DNA from: Lasiosphaeria ovina
Taxonomy: Eukaryota; Ascomycota; Sordariomycetes; Sordariales; Lasiosphaeriaceae
Assembly: GCA_033439765.1 (NCBI GenBank)
Contig: JAULSN010000011.1
Coordinates: forward strand, 1,116,001-1,180,000
Direction: 5' to 3'
DNA length: 64,000 nt
The translations under genes were made by a program, and so were the position numbers. Positions 1 through 10,572 of the stretch are shown piece by piece (the stretch's first letter is position 1; every line of letters starts with the position of its first letter). The notes below the pieces were generated by a model, which searched no databases, was not told the origin of the DNA, and saw nothing but the letters and a program-made list of their open reading frames with translations.

Positions 1-1
1 A

Positions 2-283
2 CCCCTCACGCTGCTGGTCGTGGCCCTCTATTTCGTGTGGGAGAAAAACCGAGAAAAACGCTATGCGAGAGAAGACAGTGACCTGGAGTACGGCATCGAC
101 CGGATGGAACAGCAGATCATGCAGACGATGAGAAAACGGAACTTGACTAAGGCCAAGACCTGGGATGCGAGGGTTGAGAGAAAGACGCGGCTTGCGGCCG
201 ACGAGGATAATGACTACGGCGCTTTCAAGGACCCTGCCGGTGCCGCGACCAATTCCAATACCCTGGCCGTGCCCGGCGAATAA
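2..283 (+). CDS. C-terminal tail of a membrane protein (partial, 5' end outside window)
   Basis: The open frame enters from the left edge and ends with TAA at 281-283. The first residues are hydrophobic (PLTLLVVALYFVW), consistent with the end of a last transmembrane helix, followed by a charged tail of about 80 residues rich in Arg, Lys, Glu and Asp (EKNREKRYAREDSDLEYG). This layout is common at the cytosolic C-terminus of fungal transporters, for example MFS permeases of the allantoate permease type, but no diagnostic motif is visible, so the family is not assigned. It converges on the HET gene to its right. Confidence 0.5.
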   Translation, partial: PLTLLVVALYFVWEKNREKRYAREDSDLEYGIDRMEQQIMQTMRKRNLTKAKTWDARVERKTRLAADEDNDYGAFKDPAGAATNSNTLAVPGE

Positions 284-602
284 TTAGGGGCAAAGTTTTT
301 TATGAGGAGGTCTGTTCGGACCACAGAAAACGTCATTCCATGCCGTAGCATAGAGTGACTTTGAGCTAATTAAGTAAAGGAAAAAACCTAACCACCTTCC
401 AGGTTTCATTTTTCCCTACTTCACTCAAATTCTATATATATGAGATCATATACATGATAGTACGACTATTATATCAAGGTAATATCGCCGCAGTTACAAG
501 GTTTCCGATTCTTAATGCATTCAATATCAGTAATTATATCTCCGGTTGCCTTCCGAGGGCTGTTCTAATCACGACAACACTGATAGTTGCCACGAGAAAA
601 CC
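284..602. other. Convergent intergenic spacer
   Basis: This 319 bp AT-rich gap holds the two 3' ends of converging genes. No ORF with coding character, repeat or RNA gene is seen. Confidence 0.6.
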
Positions 603-2965
603 TCATTCCAAAACCAAAGGCGTGAAAGTCTCACGCTCCAAGTCGGCACGCCGCCACCAATCACCTTCAAGCTCCACACTCCCAACCAGCCGAGAGCAAG
701 CGTCTTGCGGTCCGTGCCGAACAGCAAGAAGACTGTCGGCGCCGTAATGGGTTATCCCGACCACGCCGTCGTCCGGCTGGAGGCCCTCAGGCCCGTTGCC
801 TAGCCGCAGCTTGTCTCGTGTCTCGCACACGAACAGGCGCCGCTTGCTCGCCTCGAGGTTGTTGCAGATGGCGTCGTGGGATTTCAGCAGCTGGCCGTCG
901 CGCAAGCCGGCGAGAACGGCTGCGCTGTCCTCCTCTGTCCGCCACTTCCGTATCACTTTTATCCATTTGGTAAGCCTGGCCTCGATCAGTGACAGGTCCG
1001 TCATTTCGTGTCGTTTGAGGAGCACATAGGCCAGCTGCGGCCACTCGGATGTCGACAGTTTGATGTTGTTGTCGCTGTCGCTGCACCTGCGGAGGAGCGG
1101 CTCGCAGAGCTGCCGCAAGTTGTGCAGGTGCGCGGCGGAGAACCCGCCGCCCTCCGATAACGGCATCTCCGAGGCCGCCGGCGGCGCGCGGAAGCCCTCG
1201 CCGACCCACAGGACCTTGCCGACGTCGATGCGGTCGACCGTGAGTCTGCGATGGTCGTCCGAGATGGACAGGACGGGCACGAACTTTTCCTGCGGGCCGT
1301 CCGCGGGGATAAAGTCCTCCTGGAACTGGTACTGCGCGTTCCAGAACACGGACTGCGGCTGCGTCCAGGCCTTGTGGGCGCTTTCCAGGTCTGGCACCCA
1401 CGAGGGACCGCCTTCGCGGAGAGGCCCGCTGGCACAGAAGATGAGCCTGCACGCCAGTGTGCTGGCGGTCGCGACAGTTTCGAAGTAATCTTGGAACAGC
1501 TGGGGCGCGGATGTAGCCGAGGTGTGATTCAGCACAGCCTGGGCTTCTGGGTCCAAGAGCCCTCGAATGCCGTGGACCTTGTCGCGAGCATCCGTCGCCA
1601 TGCGCGACACCATCTCGTTGGTGATGGAGTATTTGAAATCCTGGAATGTCGAAATGTCCCGTCCCACGGAGCTGGACACCTTGATTCTGTGGTAGAGCTT
1701 CATAAACCTCCCCGGGACAAGGACGGCGAGCCCCCAGAGAAGTGGAACGAACACAAGCAAGATTGGCCCCCCCAATGATTCAGAGTAGGTGATCAAGGCA
1801 CCAACCACGCCGGCTCCGACAGCAGCCATGATAACAGCGTCTACGAGTTCCAGCCGCCGGAGAAAGCGGTTGTAGTCACGCAAGTATTTGAGCTGGTCCC
1901 CAGGTTCACGGCCCCGGATGGCCGCTTGTCTTTCCATCCAGATGCACGTCAAGACCGTCCACCTCCGCACCAGGTGATAGGCGCGGCGCGCGCCCAGCAT
2001 TTGACACCACCGGTACGACACTTCGATGGAGATGATGCTGAGGACGAGGCTGCGGAATGGGAATGACTTCTTGCCGCACCACAGAACGGGGTTCTGGCTC
2101 AGCACGAGCTCTTGCAGGGTCCAGATCCGGAAGAGCCACTCGCGAGAAATGACGTCGATCACCCCGCGGCAGGTTTCGGGCGGAAGATGGGGATGTTGCC
2201 TGATGATAAGGGAGGCCAGGGTAGCTTTTAGACCTGCTCTCGTGCCTGTGTTAGCAAATAATCGGCCAGAGGGTCTCGGCAGGAGGATGACCAACCTTCC
2301 TCTCTCAAAAACACCCGCCACGGCCTGTAGTAGTCATCGTAAAAGTGCCGTACCACGGCTCGGGAGAGAGCCAGGGCTCCGAGACTTTTGCACGTCACCC
2401 CGAGCACGCTCTCCGGGTCGGGCCTAAGGGCCTGTTGGGAGCCGGCAATTCGGAAGAAAGTATCGACGGCCTGGTCGGTTCCGGGGCCACTGTCGCCGAG
2501 CCAGATGTGCACCGTGTCCGCCATTGAGTAAATCTCGCCCATCAGAGCTATCTGGCTGAACTTTTCCACCTCGTCCCTTTGGTTGATGCAGATGGAATCC
2601 ACCCAGACCCCAGCCATGCCGTCCAGCGCCTGGCTCAGGGTTCGCATCGCCAGCAGGCAGTTGGGCGTGACCGCAATGGCCATCGACTCGTTTTGCTCGC
2701 CAGTGTTGTCGGCACTAGGCAGTGGGACGGCGGGGGCGCCCCATACGTATGAGAGCGCCACGTAGTACGGATGTTCATCCAAGCTCACCACCCGCAGGCT
2801 GGCTTGTAGAGAGTCCGTCTGTTGTCTTTCTGGTGCGGGAATATCGAGAAGTCGAATCTGACGAGGACCCAGCGGAAGCAACTCATATGTGCTGAGATTA
2901 ATTGACGACACATGTTGCTGAGCAACAAATGTGCTTAACTCGATCGTCACTGAGGTGGCGGCCAT
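603..2965 (-). CDS. HET-domain (heterokaryon incompatibility) protein
   Basis: Two exons, 2965-2296 and 2245-603, give 770 residues. The intron (2295-2246) has a GTTGGT donor, a GCTAAC branch site and phase 1 on both sides. The three hallmark blocks of the HET domain (PF06985) are visible: ALSYVWG at about 70-76, VDSICINQ at about 122-129 and RIWTLQEL at about 263-270. Two hydrophobic segments follow near the middle (around IMAAVGAGVVGALITY and LLVFVPLLWGLAVLVP), so the protein may be membrane-attached. HET proteins trigger cell death when incompatible strains fuse; the partner here is unknown. The upstream region shares a block of similarity with the promoter of the neighbouring DUF3433-like gene. 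The domain call is firm; the unusual donor makes the exact junction slightly less so. Confidence 0.9.
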
Positions 2966-3400
2966 TTGATCCTACAAAAGTTGGCCAAGTTCAATCGGAT
3001 TGAGCATTGGCTGTCTCGGCGAATGGGGTTGAGATAAGTGGCAGCTGACTTTGAAGAGTGACAAGTGCGGGGCGTGCAGATTGCAGAATCAGACAGCCCA
3101 GCGACGAGGCTCTGGAATAAATACGTACTAAATATTTAAGAGCATCTGCCAGAACCCCCCCCACCCCAACCCCTTAATTACCTAGTGAACTTCCTGAAAC
3201 GAAGTTGCAGCCGCCCGAGTCATCGTCCAATCCCAAGTCTCGCTCACTCACCTCCCTTCAACCCTCGTCAAGTAATTAGAGTCCGTTGTACAGAATTAGT
3301 ATTTCATGAAAGGCCAGAACAGACATTCTCTCAAATAATAAGGTTTCTAGGTACTGAATAACTAACACAATAAATCAATTTGATCGCATCAGCATCAAAC
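2966..3400. promoter_or_regulatory. Promoter region of the HET gene
   Basis: On the minus strand a TATA-like TATTTATTCC lies at about 3114-3124, roughly 150 bp upstream of the HET start. It is followed upstream by AGAGCCTCG and a TCTGATTCT block. The same succession occurs upstream of the DUF3433-like gene (about 6060-6195). The rest of the gap also contains the 3' end of the DUF3433-like gene. Confidence 0.5.
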
Positions 3401-6024
3401 TCAATGCTCTCCGTCACCACCCCGAGCAGGCGCCGGCTGCGGAACCGGCTCTAGTGTTGGTGCTGCGACAACAGACGCGCCATCACGCCCACTGCGAATA
3501 CTACCGTTCTGTCCAGGACTGCCGCGGCCCGACTCGGCATCGTCGTTATCCGCTGCGCGGTGAGAACCCGACCTCATGATTCTTCGTCTCCAGCTGCGGT
3601 ACCGAACCGAGCGGACCCTCTCGACACAGATCCCCGTCCCAAGCTGGTGCTGGGGTTTTTCGTTCTCCGCATTGTCGGAAGGTGAGAATGGTGACGGGAT
3701 GACGCCGAAATACAGGGCCTCCTTCATCAACCCAATGGAGCGGTCGAGTTTCGGGATCACTGTGTCGTCTGCATCCACTCTTGTCTCGGCGGCAGGCGAG
3801 ATTCTCCACGAATCCGGCGTCTCCGCAACGGCAATTCCCACGTGCTCCCGCTTATCGGTGCCTTCGTAGATGCCGAAGCGGTAGACGCGGTTGGCAAGGG
3901 TGGCCTGGGCAACCATGTGGGCCTCGGTGTCGGATGCGGCCTGCAGCCAGAACTCGGGGGAGTGGCGGACAATGTCGCTGGCGTGCACGAGCGACGCGAG
4001 ATCCATGAGCGTGTACACGGGGCGGCAGGTGCGGACGGGGCCGGCTGGCCTCAGCACCCAGATGGCGATGCAGTAGAAGATCATGATGGCGACGGCTGCG
4101 TACAGGTTGCTGGGGTTGACGTTAACCGTAAACGCAAACTCTTCGACCTCGGTGTAGTAAAATAGCCGCCCCGCAACCAGGTAGACTGAGTTGCACAACG
4201 TTGCAAGGATCGTGCCAAGAATGATCTTATAGTGGCCCCGGTCGAACGCCTGGGCGATGCAGCTGATAAGGTCGAGGGAGACGTAGTCGAGAAGCACGCT
4301 GTCGCGGGCAGCTGCGCCCTTTATGCCCCTTTTGTCGGGGTATAGGCGCTCCTGGTCAGCTTCTGGAAGCGGCATGGCCATGTTGTGAATTGGCGTCATG
4401 GTCCGGAGGTAGACGTCGACGGCGACAAAGTTGTTGTTGAATAAGCCAAAAATCAACGATGGGAGCAATGAGAAGACTATCCCCCGGCCGAGCTGAACGA
4501 GGTGATTCATCTTCTCGCTCTCAGCTGCTGGCACGTCTCTTTTTACGAAGTCGACGCGAGCTGTCTCGTGGATAAAGCCTCTGCCCCACGCGACGCTACC
4601 AGCGACCAGAAATGCGACACCCAGTATCGTGGCTAATCCCATATAGAGGTCCCGAAGGACCGGATTCCATATCCGGTCGACCTCGGGGTGTCTTGGTTGA
4701 TCACGTTGTACTGTGCCGTTTGTTAGCGTCATGAGGAAACGAAACCTGATACCTAATTATGAAACCCCGAATGCGAACTCACTAGATAGGCGTTGACCCG
4801 GTTGACTTGCATTGCTGCGCGTCTTGGATTCTTTTGAATGGGAGTCTTCGCTTGTGGGAAGGAACCGAACCCCGTGTATTATCAGATCCCGTCCGTCGGC
4901 TTGTTTTTGTTTCCAGTACCCGAGACACAAATACTTCTTGGTGGGCCCCTGAGACCAGCTCTGTATAGCAGCGTTGAGGAATCGCCACTTGGTCGTGTCA
5001 ACTCCAGCAAAAGTACCAAATATGTTGGAGCCTTGGATCAGCGCTAGCTGCGCGGCGAGAGTGGCCGGGTTCCACTTCAACCCTGTTCGCTTGTTGCGCA
5101 GGTGAATGGCGATGCTGAGTGTTACCAGAAAAAGCCAGGCGTAAATAACCATGGCGACGACTCCGAACCCTACCGAGACTCGAATCTTCCATCCCGAGTT
5201 GTCCTGGACCAGCTGGAAGAGACTCGACTTCAAGGGAGTCAGCAAGAGGGTGAAAAAGGGGGTTAGGTTGACAGCAACGCTCATATAGTCGCCCCTTCTC
5301 CAAAGTTGCACAACAACGCCGATGCTGACATTGCTACCGGGGATTGCGTTGAGTCGCTCAGTCGTAAAGCCCCGGTACGCCTCCTCGTCGCCTAAGCTGC
5401 CTTGGCCCTCGTAGGAGATTGGCAAGTTGGCCATACGGACGTACGGTATGATGCGATTGTAGGATTGAATAGTGCCTCGCCATAGGACCGTAGTCAGGAA
5501 GCCGATGATTCCAGGCGCATAGAACCACAGCTGATAGCTGGAATCTGATCTGAATTGGAACCAGGGGGGCTGGACTTTGCCGAAGACGACGAGAACAGCG
5601 ACGCCAGAAAAGCAAAGAAAAAACCAAGTCATGAGAAAAATGAGATACCGGTTTTTCAATGCCAGCGGCCTAAAATTAAGCGGTGGAAGCCGAGCGGTCT
5701 TTGCAGCCTCCTCCTCCCTGATGGGAACAAAGGGGCCTAGGGAGACTAAAACTGAGATCAGCTGCACTGGCGATTGCCATATCGTGGTCACTGCTTTTTC
5801 GTACATTCGCTGGAGCCATGATGGCGTAACTCTTGGCTGGGGGTCCGAGCTGGACGGCCAGACTGGGAGCCTTCAGTAACGCTGGCATCGGCCACGACAT
5901 CCAGTTCAGGGTCGCTCAGAGACGATACACTGTCTCTTCTGTGGTCCTGCCCGGGTTGAGACCCCTGAGGCGTAGAATTCATCGTTGGAGAAGCGTCTCG
6001 GGGTGGTGATTGTCGCCTGGTCAA
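3401..6024 (-). CDS. DUF3433-like multi-pass membrane protein
   Basis: Modelled as three exons: 6024-5931, 5862-4783 and 4710-3401 (827 residues). The second intron (4782-4711) is well supported, with GTGAGT donor, GCTAAC branch site and matching phase 1. The first intron (5930-5863, GTGTAT donor, phase 1) is weaker; without it translation would start at 5806. The N-terminus is low complexity (RRQSPPRDASP). Two similar halves follow, each with a W/F-N-P or N-F-R-P motif entering a hydrophobic helix (LNFRPLALKNRYLIFLMTWF near the start, IWNPVLRDLYMGLATILGVA in the second half), with several further transmembrane helices. That layout fits the fungal family DUF3433 (PF11915), whose function is unknown. 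The C-terminus is a long hydrophilic tail. A TATA-like box about 83 bp upstream of 6024 supports the longer start. Confidence 0.7.
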
Positions 6025-6703
6025 CTAGAACAGCAGCGGACTCGATTTCGGGACCTGAGAGGTGCGGGGGACCAAGAATCAGAAAATTCCACGGCGAGGC
6101 TCTGGTATAAATATGCACACTGCAAGCGCCCTCAGCTGAAAATCCTCGAAACGACATAGCGGCACAGGTTGGATTCGCTGTCCAATCCGAGCCCAATAAA
6201 CTCCCCACCACACCGCCCTAGTGAAATAAGGAATCGTTGGGAGTGGCAAGGGTACAGCCACCTAGCCAGGCAACAGCAAGAAAAACCCCCGGCAATTCTC
6301 TCCCAAACAATTATTAGCAAGCCTTCAAAAAGTCGCGCGAGACCCAAGGTCGCACAATAGTGACTACTGATACATTAGCTGGTTGGCTACCAAAAGCCGT
6401 TTACTCACTTTGTCCAGCCAAATTTGTTTGACAGAGGGAATCAAAGTGTACAATAAAACCCATGTCGTTACCCTTCGGCTGAAACAAGGCCATTCCATGG
6501 GACGGGTGTAACTTGGCTTCTGGCTGAATGTGCCAAATTATAAACCCTCTCATGCAGAGCATGGAATACTGACTTGTCGCGGTTTACTCTCTGATGTTGG
6601 TTGCACCGGAAAAGTAAACAGCCTGTCTCGAGGCAGAGTGTGGATCACAGACACGGGGAGGATGATCTCTGACATAGGCTGTCAAGACGCACTGTAATCT
6701 GTA
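6025..6703. promoter_or_regulatory. Promoter of the DUF3433-like gene and 3' end of the next gene
   Basis: Minus-strand TATTTATACC lies at about 6103-6112, next to AGAGCCTCG and TCTGATTCT, matching the block upstream of the HET gene. Beyond about 6200 the gap is unremarkable and carries the 3' flank of the PigL_N-type gene. Confidence 0.5.
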
Positions 6704-8126
6704 TTATCGGTGCTGCTCGACCTGTTCAGGTGGCCCCCGGCCCAGCGCTTCCCTGGTCTTTCCTCGTCTTCTGAAAAAGTCCACGACTCTTCTTGCGACG
6801 CGCTGGGTACCGGGTAGATGTTCTCTGCCAGCCTCGGAGAGTTGGCTATCGCGCTGGAGCCCATCATGCTCATCTGGGTCCCATACATCGGCGAAGTGCC
6901 GGTGATTACTCGGAAGCTGGCCGCCTTTGACTGAAGAATCTAACCTAGCTTTCGGCACAGCATTAGGTAAAGAAAGCCTTTTCTCCGGGACCCAGTCGCG
7001 GTGAGAGGTGTGCGGTTGAGCGTATATCTTGCTCAAGGCTGCCCTGTCTAACTGCTTGCGCCCGATACTTTCGTCGAGGACCTGAATACTCTGCCCGCCC
7101 CTTTCTATCAACACTAGCGGCCTTTCCCGAGCGGACAACTCGCTTCGCCTATCCGAGACTGGTTTTGGTAAAGACGGTGACTTCTGGCCTTGTGGTGAAC
7201 TGGTATAGGCCTGGCCTGGTGGTGAACTGACGGAGGCTTGCTTGGACACAGCTGGGTGGCTCGTCTCTTGGGTTGTCCAGCTAGTTTGCCGAGAAAGGGG
7301 ATCCACATTTTCGGTGTCTCCAGGTACCGCAAAGGCTTCTATTTTGCCAAGTTTAAGCCGGTTAGTTTCCGGGGAGACCGGTGGAGTTATTTCTTCTGGG
7401 AGCCTTGGTAAGCTCCCGGTAATAGATGGGATGTCGGCTAGGTCTGCAACTGTTCCTTGATAGGACGTTTCGGCGTATAAACTAAGGACGTTCATATCAT
7501 CAATCCACTCCTCCACCCTCTGGTGCGTGTGGGGCAGGCGACTGTGGCGGATACTGTTGACGCGGGCGAGGATGTCATCCGTGTTCACCTTGATGGCCTG
7601 GGCACACTCGCGAATGGCTAATGTATCTTCCTTCACAGCCTGGGTTGTGCTCCTGGGACTCGTCAGCACATGTTTGCATCACTGTTGCGCGAGTTCAACA
7701 CCCGGCGGCTTACAAAGATATGGCGTGAATTCCGAGGCTCAACGCCATCTTGTATGCCTCGAGGCTGTTTCGCAGCTTTCGCATGTCGTCCTGCCCAAAC
7801 ATTACCCATCCTACTCTGGTAAAGGTGTTGTTCCTCCTGTACCTGTGCACATTCTCCTCGATTTGCTCAACCACGGCGGTACAGCCGCCGAGTGTGCTTT
7901 CGACCTGCAGCACGAGCTGCTCGGGGATCGACGACAGGGTTTCTTGGGTGAGGCTTTTCGTGAGGGGGTTGAGGACAGAGGCAAGAGCGCGGAGCTCGGC
8001 GAGAACGTCATCAAGGTCCTGGGCGGCATCGCGGACGTCTCGTGCGAAATGGACAAGGACTACCGATGCCTTCGCAATTCCGCCAGCCAGTGAAAAGCAT
8101 GTGGCAGCGATGGAAACCCCATCCAT
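6704..8126 (-). CDS. PigL_N / fungal STAND N-terminal domain protein
   Basis: Two exons, 8126-7714 and 7652-6704, give 453 residues. The intron 7713-7653 has a GTAAGC donor, a GCTGAC branch site and CCCAG acceptor, phase 2 on both sides. The first 140 residues (starting MDGVSIAATCFSLAGGIAKA) form a helical domain of the type found at the N-terminus of fungal STAND and ankyrin proteins (Pfam PigL_N, PF17111; related to HeLo-like domains). No NB-ARC, NACHT or repeat domain follows. The C-terminal 250 residues are low complexity, rich in Ser, Pro, Arg and Gln. It may be a stand-alone adaptor or signalling partner of STAND proteins; this is inference from domain content and from the HET gene nearby. 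Confidence 0.75.
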
Positions 8127-8840
8127 CTTATCGTCCGTCTAGCTACAACGTATCTCGGACGGTTGCAGTCTCGTCTGGTGTATTGGGTGACAAGGCAGGC
8201 GGCAATTGTTTCGAGTATCGTCGGTGGACGGACGGGCTCCAGAGATGTCGACGACCCCTCCATCACGGGTGGCTCAAGCCGCGCTTTCAGCCCCAGGCAC
8301 GTCGCAACTCGGGGTCCTGGCCAAGCCACGCTGCCACATGACTTGCTTGATTTATACCCGCGAGAAGCATAAATGCGATATTTACCGATAGTGCTTTGGC
8401 GAGGTACTCGTCGAAAATTCCGACCCAACTTCATATATCATGTCGCCTTCACTTAGACAGATGGAATGAGGAAAGGATGGAAGGGTTCGGTATCCGTTCT
8501 GGTACAGTACCTTGTGGAGCACGGAGCCCTGGGTGGTTACGCTGGCAGAACCCTGAAAGACCCACAACATAAGTCCCAAACAGAGGGACCAGGCAGTCCC
8601 TGCCATCTCGAAATGCCCCACATAACCGGTGACAGGCCAATGGCAGAGAACAGCCAGCACTGACGTATCGCTGATTCTGCCTCTTGAGCTCTGCAGAGCT
8701 TCAAAGCCTGGCCGAACATCGCAAGCCGAGAACACAGATTCCCGAGCACGCTTTATTCCGCCACCACTCCATCGCAGCAGCGGCAACCGAAATTCCACAG
8801 ACGGGGAACAGGGCTGAGACGGTTAGCCAGACGATAAACA
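8127..8840. promoter_or_regulatory. Divergent promoter region between the PigL_N-type gene and the stomatin-like gene
   Basis: This 714 bp gap separates two genes transcribed away from each other. Open frames inside it lack coding character. No clear TATA box or repeat stands out. Confidence 0.5.
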
Positions 8841-10187
8841 ATGGCTCTCGCAATTGTGCAGAGGGCCGCCGCGGTGCCCCTCGCGCCCGCCATGCGGCAA
8901 GCAAGCTCCCTGCTCTCCCGCACGCCCATCTCGACATCATCCCAATCACCAATACTCTCCACAGCCGCGATAGCGAGACGGCGAGGCTACAGCATCCAGA
9001 CCAGCCGCAGCTTCCAGACCAGCGCGCGGCTGGCCGCACCGGGCGACGGCGGTCGCGGCGGTGGGGCGGGGGGGTTCGGGGCGCCGCCGACATACTTCCA
9101 AAAGGACGACACGGAGCGGCTGCCGGTCAACACCATCATTCGGTTCGTGCCGCAGCAGACGGCGTGGCTGGTGGAGCGCATGGGCAAGTTCCACCGCATC
9201 CTGCAGCCGGGCCTGGCAGTCTTGATCCCCTTCATCGACCGCATCGCCTACGTCAAGTCGCTCAAGGAATCCGCCATCGAGATCCCGAGCCAGAGCGCCA
9301 TCACGGCCGACAACGTCACCCTCGATCTCGACGGCGTGCTGTACACGCGCGTCTTTGACGCCTACAAGGCCAGGTGAGTCCTACCCAAATAAATCACCCT
9401 CCATTGGACCAGTAGTCTCCTGCGCGATGCTAACGTGACTCTCTTCGTCAACAGCTACGGAGTCGAAGACGCCGAGTACGCCATCAGCCAGCTGGCGCAG
9501 ACGACGATGCGAAGCGAGATCGGGCAGCTGTCGCTGGACCACGTGCTGAAGGAGCGGGCGACGCTCAACACCAACATCACGGCGGCGATCAACGAGGCGG
9601 CGCAGGCGTGGGGGGTGACGTGCCTGCGGTACGAGATCCGCGACATCCACGCGCCGCTGCCGGTCGTGGACGCCATGCACCGGCAGGTGACGGCGGAGCG
9701 GTCGAAGCGGGCCGAGATCCTCGAGTCGGAGGGCCAGCGCCAGAGCGCCATCAACATCGCCGAGGGCCGCAAGCAGTCGGCCATCCTGGCGTCCGAGGCC
9801 GAGCGCGCCGAGCGCATCAACCACGCGGCTGGTGAGGCCGAGGCCATCCTGCTGCGCGCCAACGCCACGGCCGCCGGCATCGACTCGGTCGCCCGCTCCA
9901 TCGCCCAGGGCGCCGGCGCCGCCCAGTCGGCCGTCAGCCTGTCGGTGGCCGAAAAGTACGTCGAGGCCTTTGGCCGCCTGGCCAAGGAGGGCACCGCCAT
10001 CGTCGTGCCCGGCAATGTCGGCGACATTGGCAGCATGATTGCCACCGCCATGAGCGTCTACGGCAAGGTCGGCGACGCCCAGGCCAAGACGGTAGCCAAG
10101 CAGCTGCTTGACCAGCAAGCCAACGCCCCGCAAGAACCTAGCATCCCTTCGCCGCCAGGGTCTGGGTCTGGCACGGGCAAGAACTGA
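8841..10187 (+). CDS. Mitochondrial stomatin-like protein 2 (SPFH/prohibitin family)
   Basis: Exons 8841-9373 and 9455-10187 give 421 residues. The intron 9374-9454 has GTGAGT, a GCTAAC branch site and ACAG, phase 2. The join restores the conserved stretch KASYGVEDAEYAISQLAQTT. The first 60 or so residues are rich in Ala, Arg and Ser without acidic residues, as in a mitochondrial presequence. The SPFH/band 7 domain runs from about residue 105 (TAWLVERMGKFHRILQPG) to about 280, followed by an Ala/Glu-rich helical region (AERAERINHAAGEAEAILL) that mediates oligomerisation in the family. SLP-2 proteins assemble inner-membrane scaffolds with cardiolipin and prohibitins. The gene is intact. It converges on MON2 385 bp downstream. 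Confidence 0.97.
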
Positions 10188-10572
10188 GCTTACCTTATCG
10201 GGGACTTGGCACGGGGTTATAGCTAGCTAGGTATCCAGCAGTGTCGAGGACAGATGTGTTTGCATAGGAGGCGAGCCGCTCGCGCATGTTGCCACAAGGA
10301 AGGCTTTGTAACATTACTATGACTCGTCCTGCGTTATTCGGGGATAGGAAAGCACTGGGCGAGACCAAAAAGCATGGCGTCAGCGAAGGAAGTCATTGAA
10401 CCACTCCACAATGTATTTATTTGAGTCTCACAGCTTTCTCTCCACGCCGTCATCCGTGCGTGCATTGCCTAAACGACAGGCGCCAACATTGCAAAAACAA
10501 GATATTAAAACAGTCGCCAAAATTGTATGCCTTTTTGATCTACCTCGTGCACCAGTATAACTCGGATGGAAT
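10188..10572. other. Convergent 3' spacer
   Basis: This 385 bp gap holds the 3' flanks of the stomatin-like gene and MON2. No further feature was seen. Confidence 0.6.

Noticed and set aside
8382..8798. 138-codon minus-strand ORF between divergent genes
   Set aside because: No coding composition, overlaps promoter of the stomatin-like gene.
9381..10133. Long minus-strand ORF opposite the stomatin-like gene
   Set aside because: Antisense shadow caused by GC-rich third positions of a firmly identified gene.
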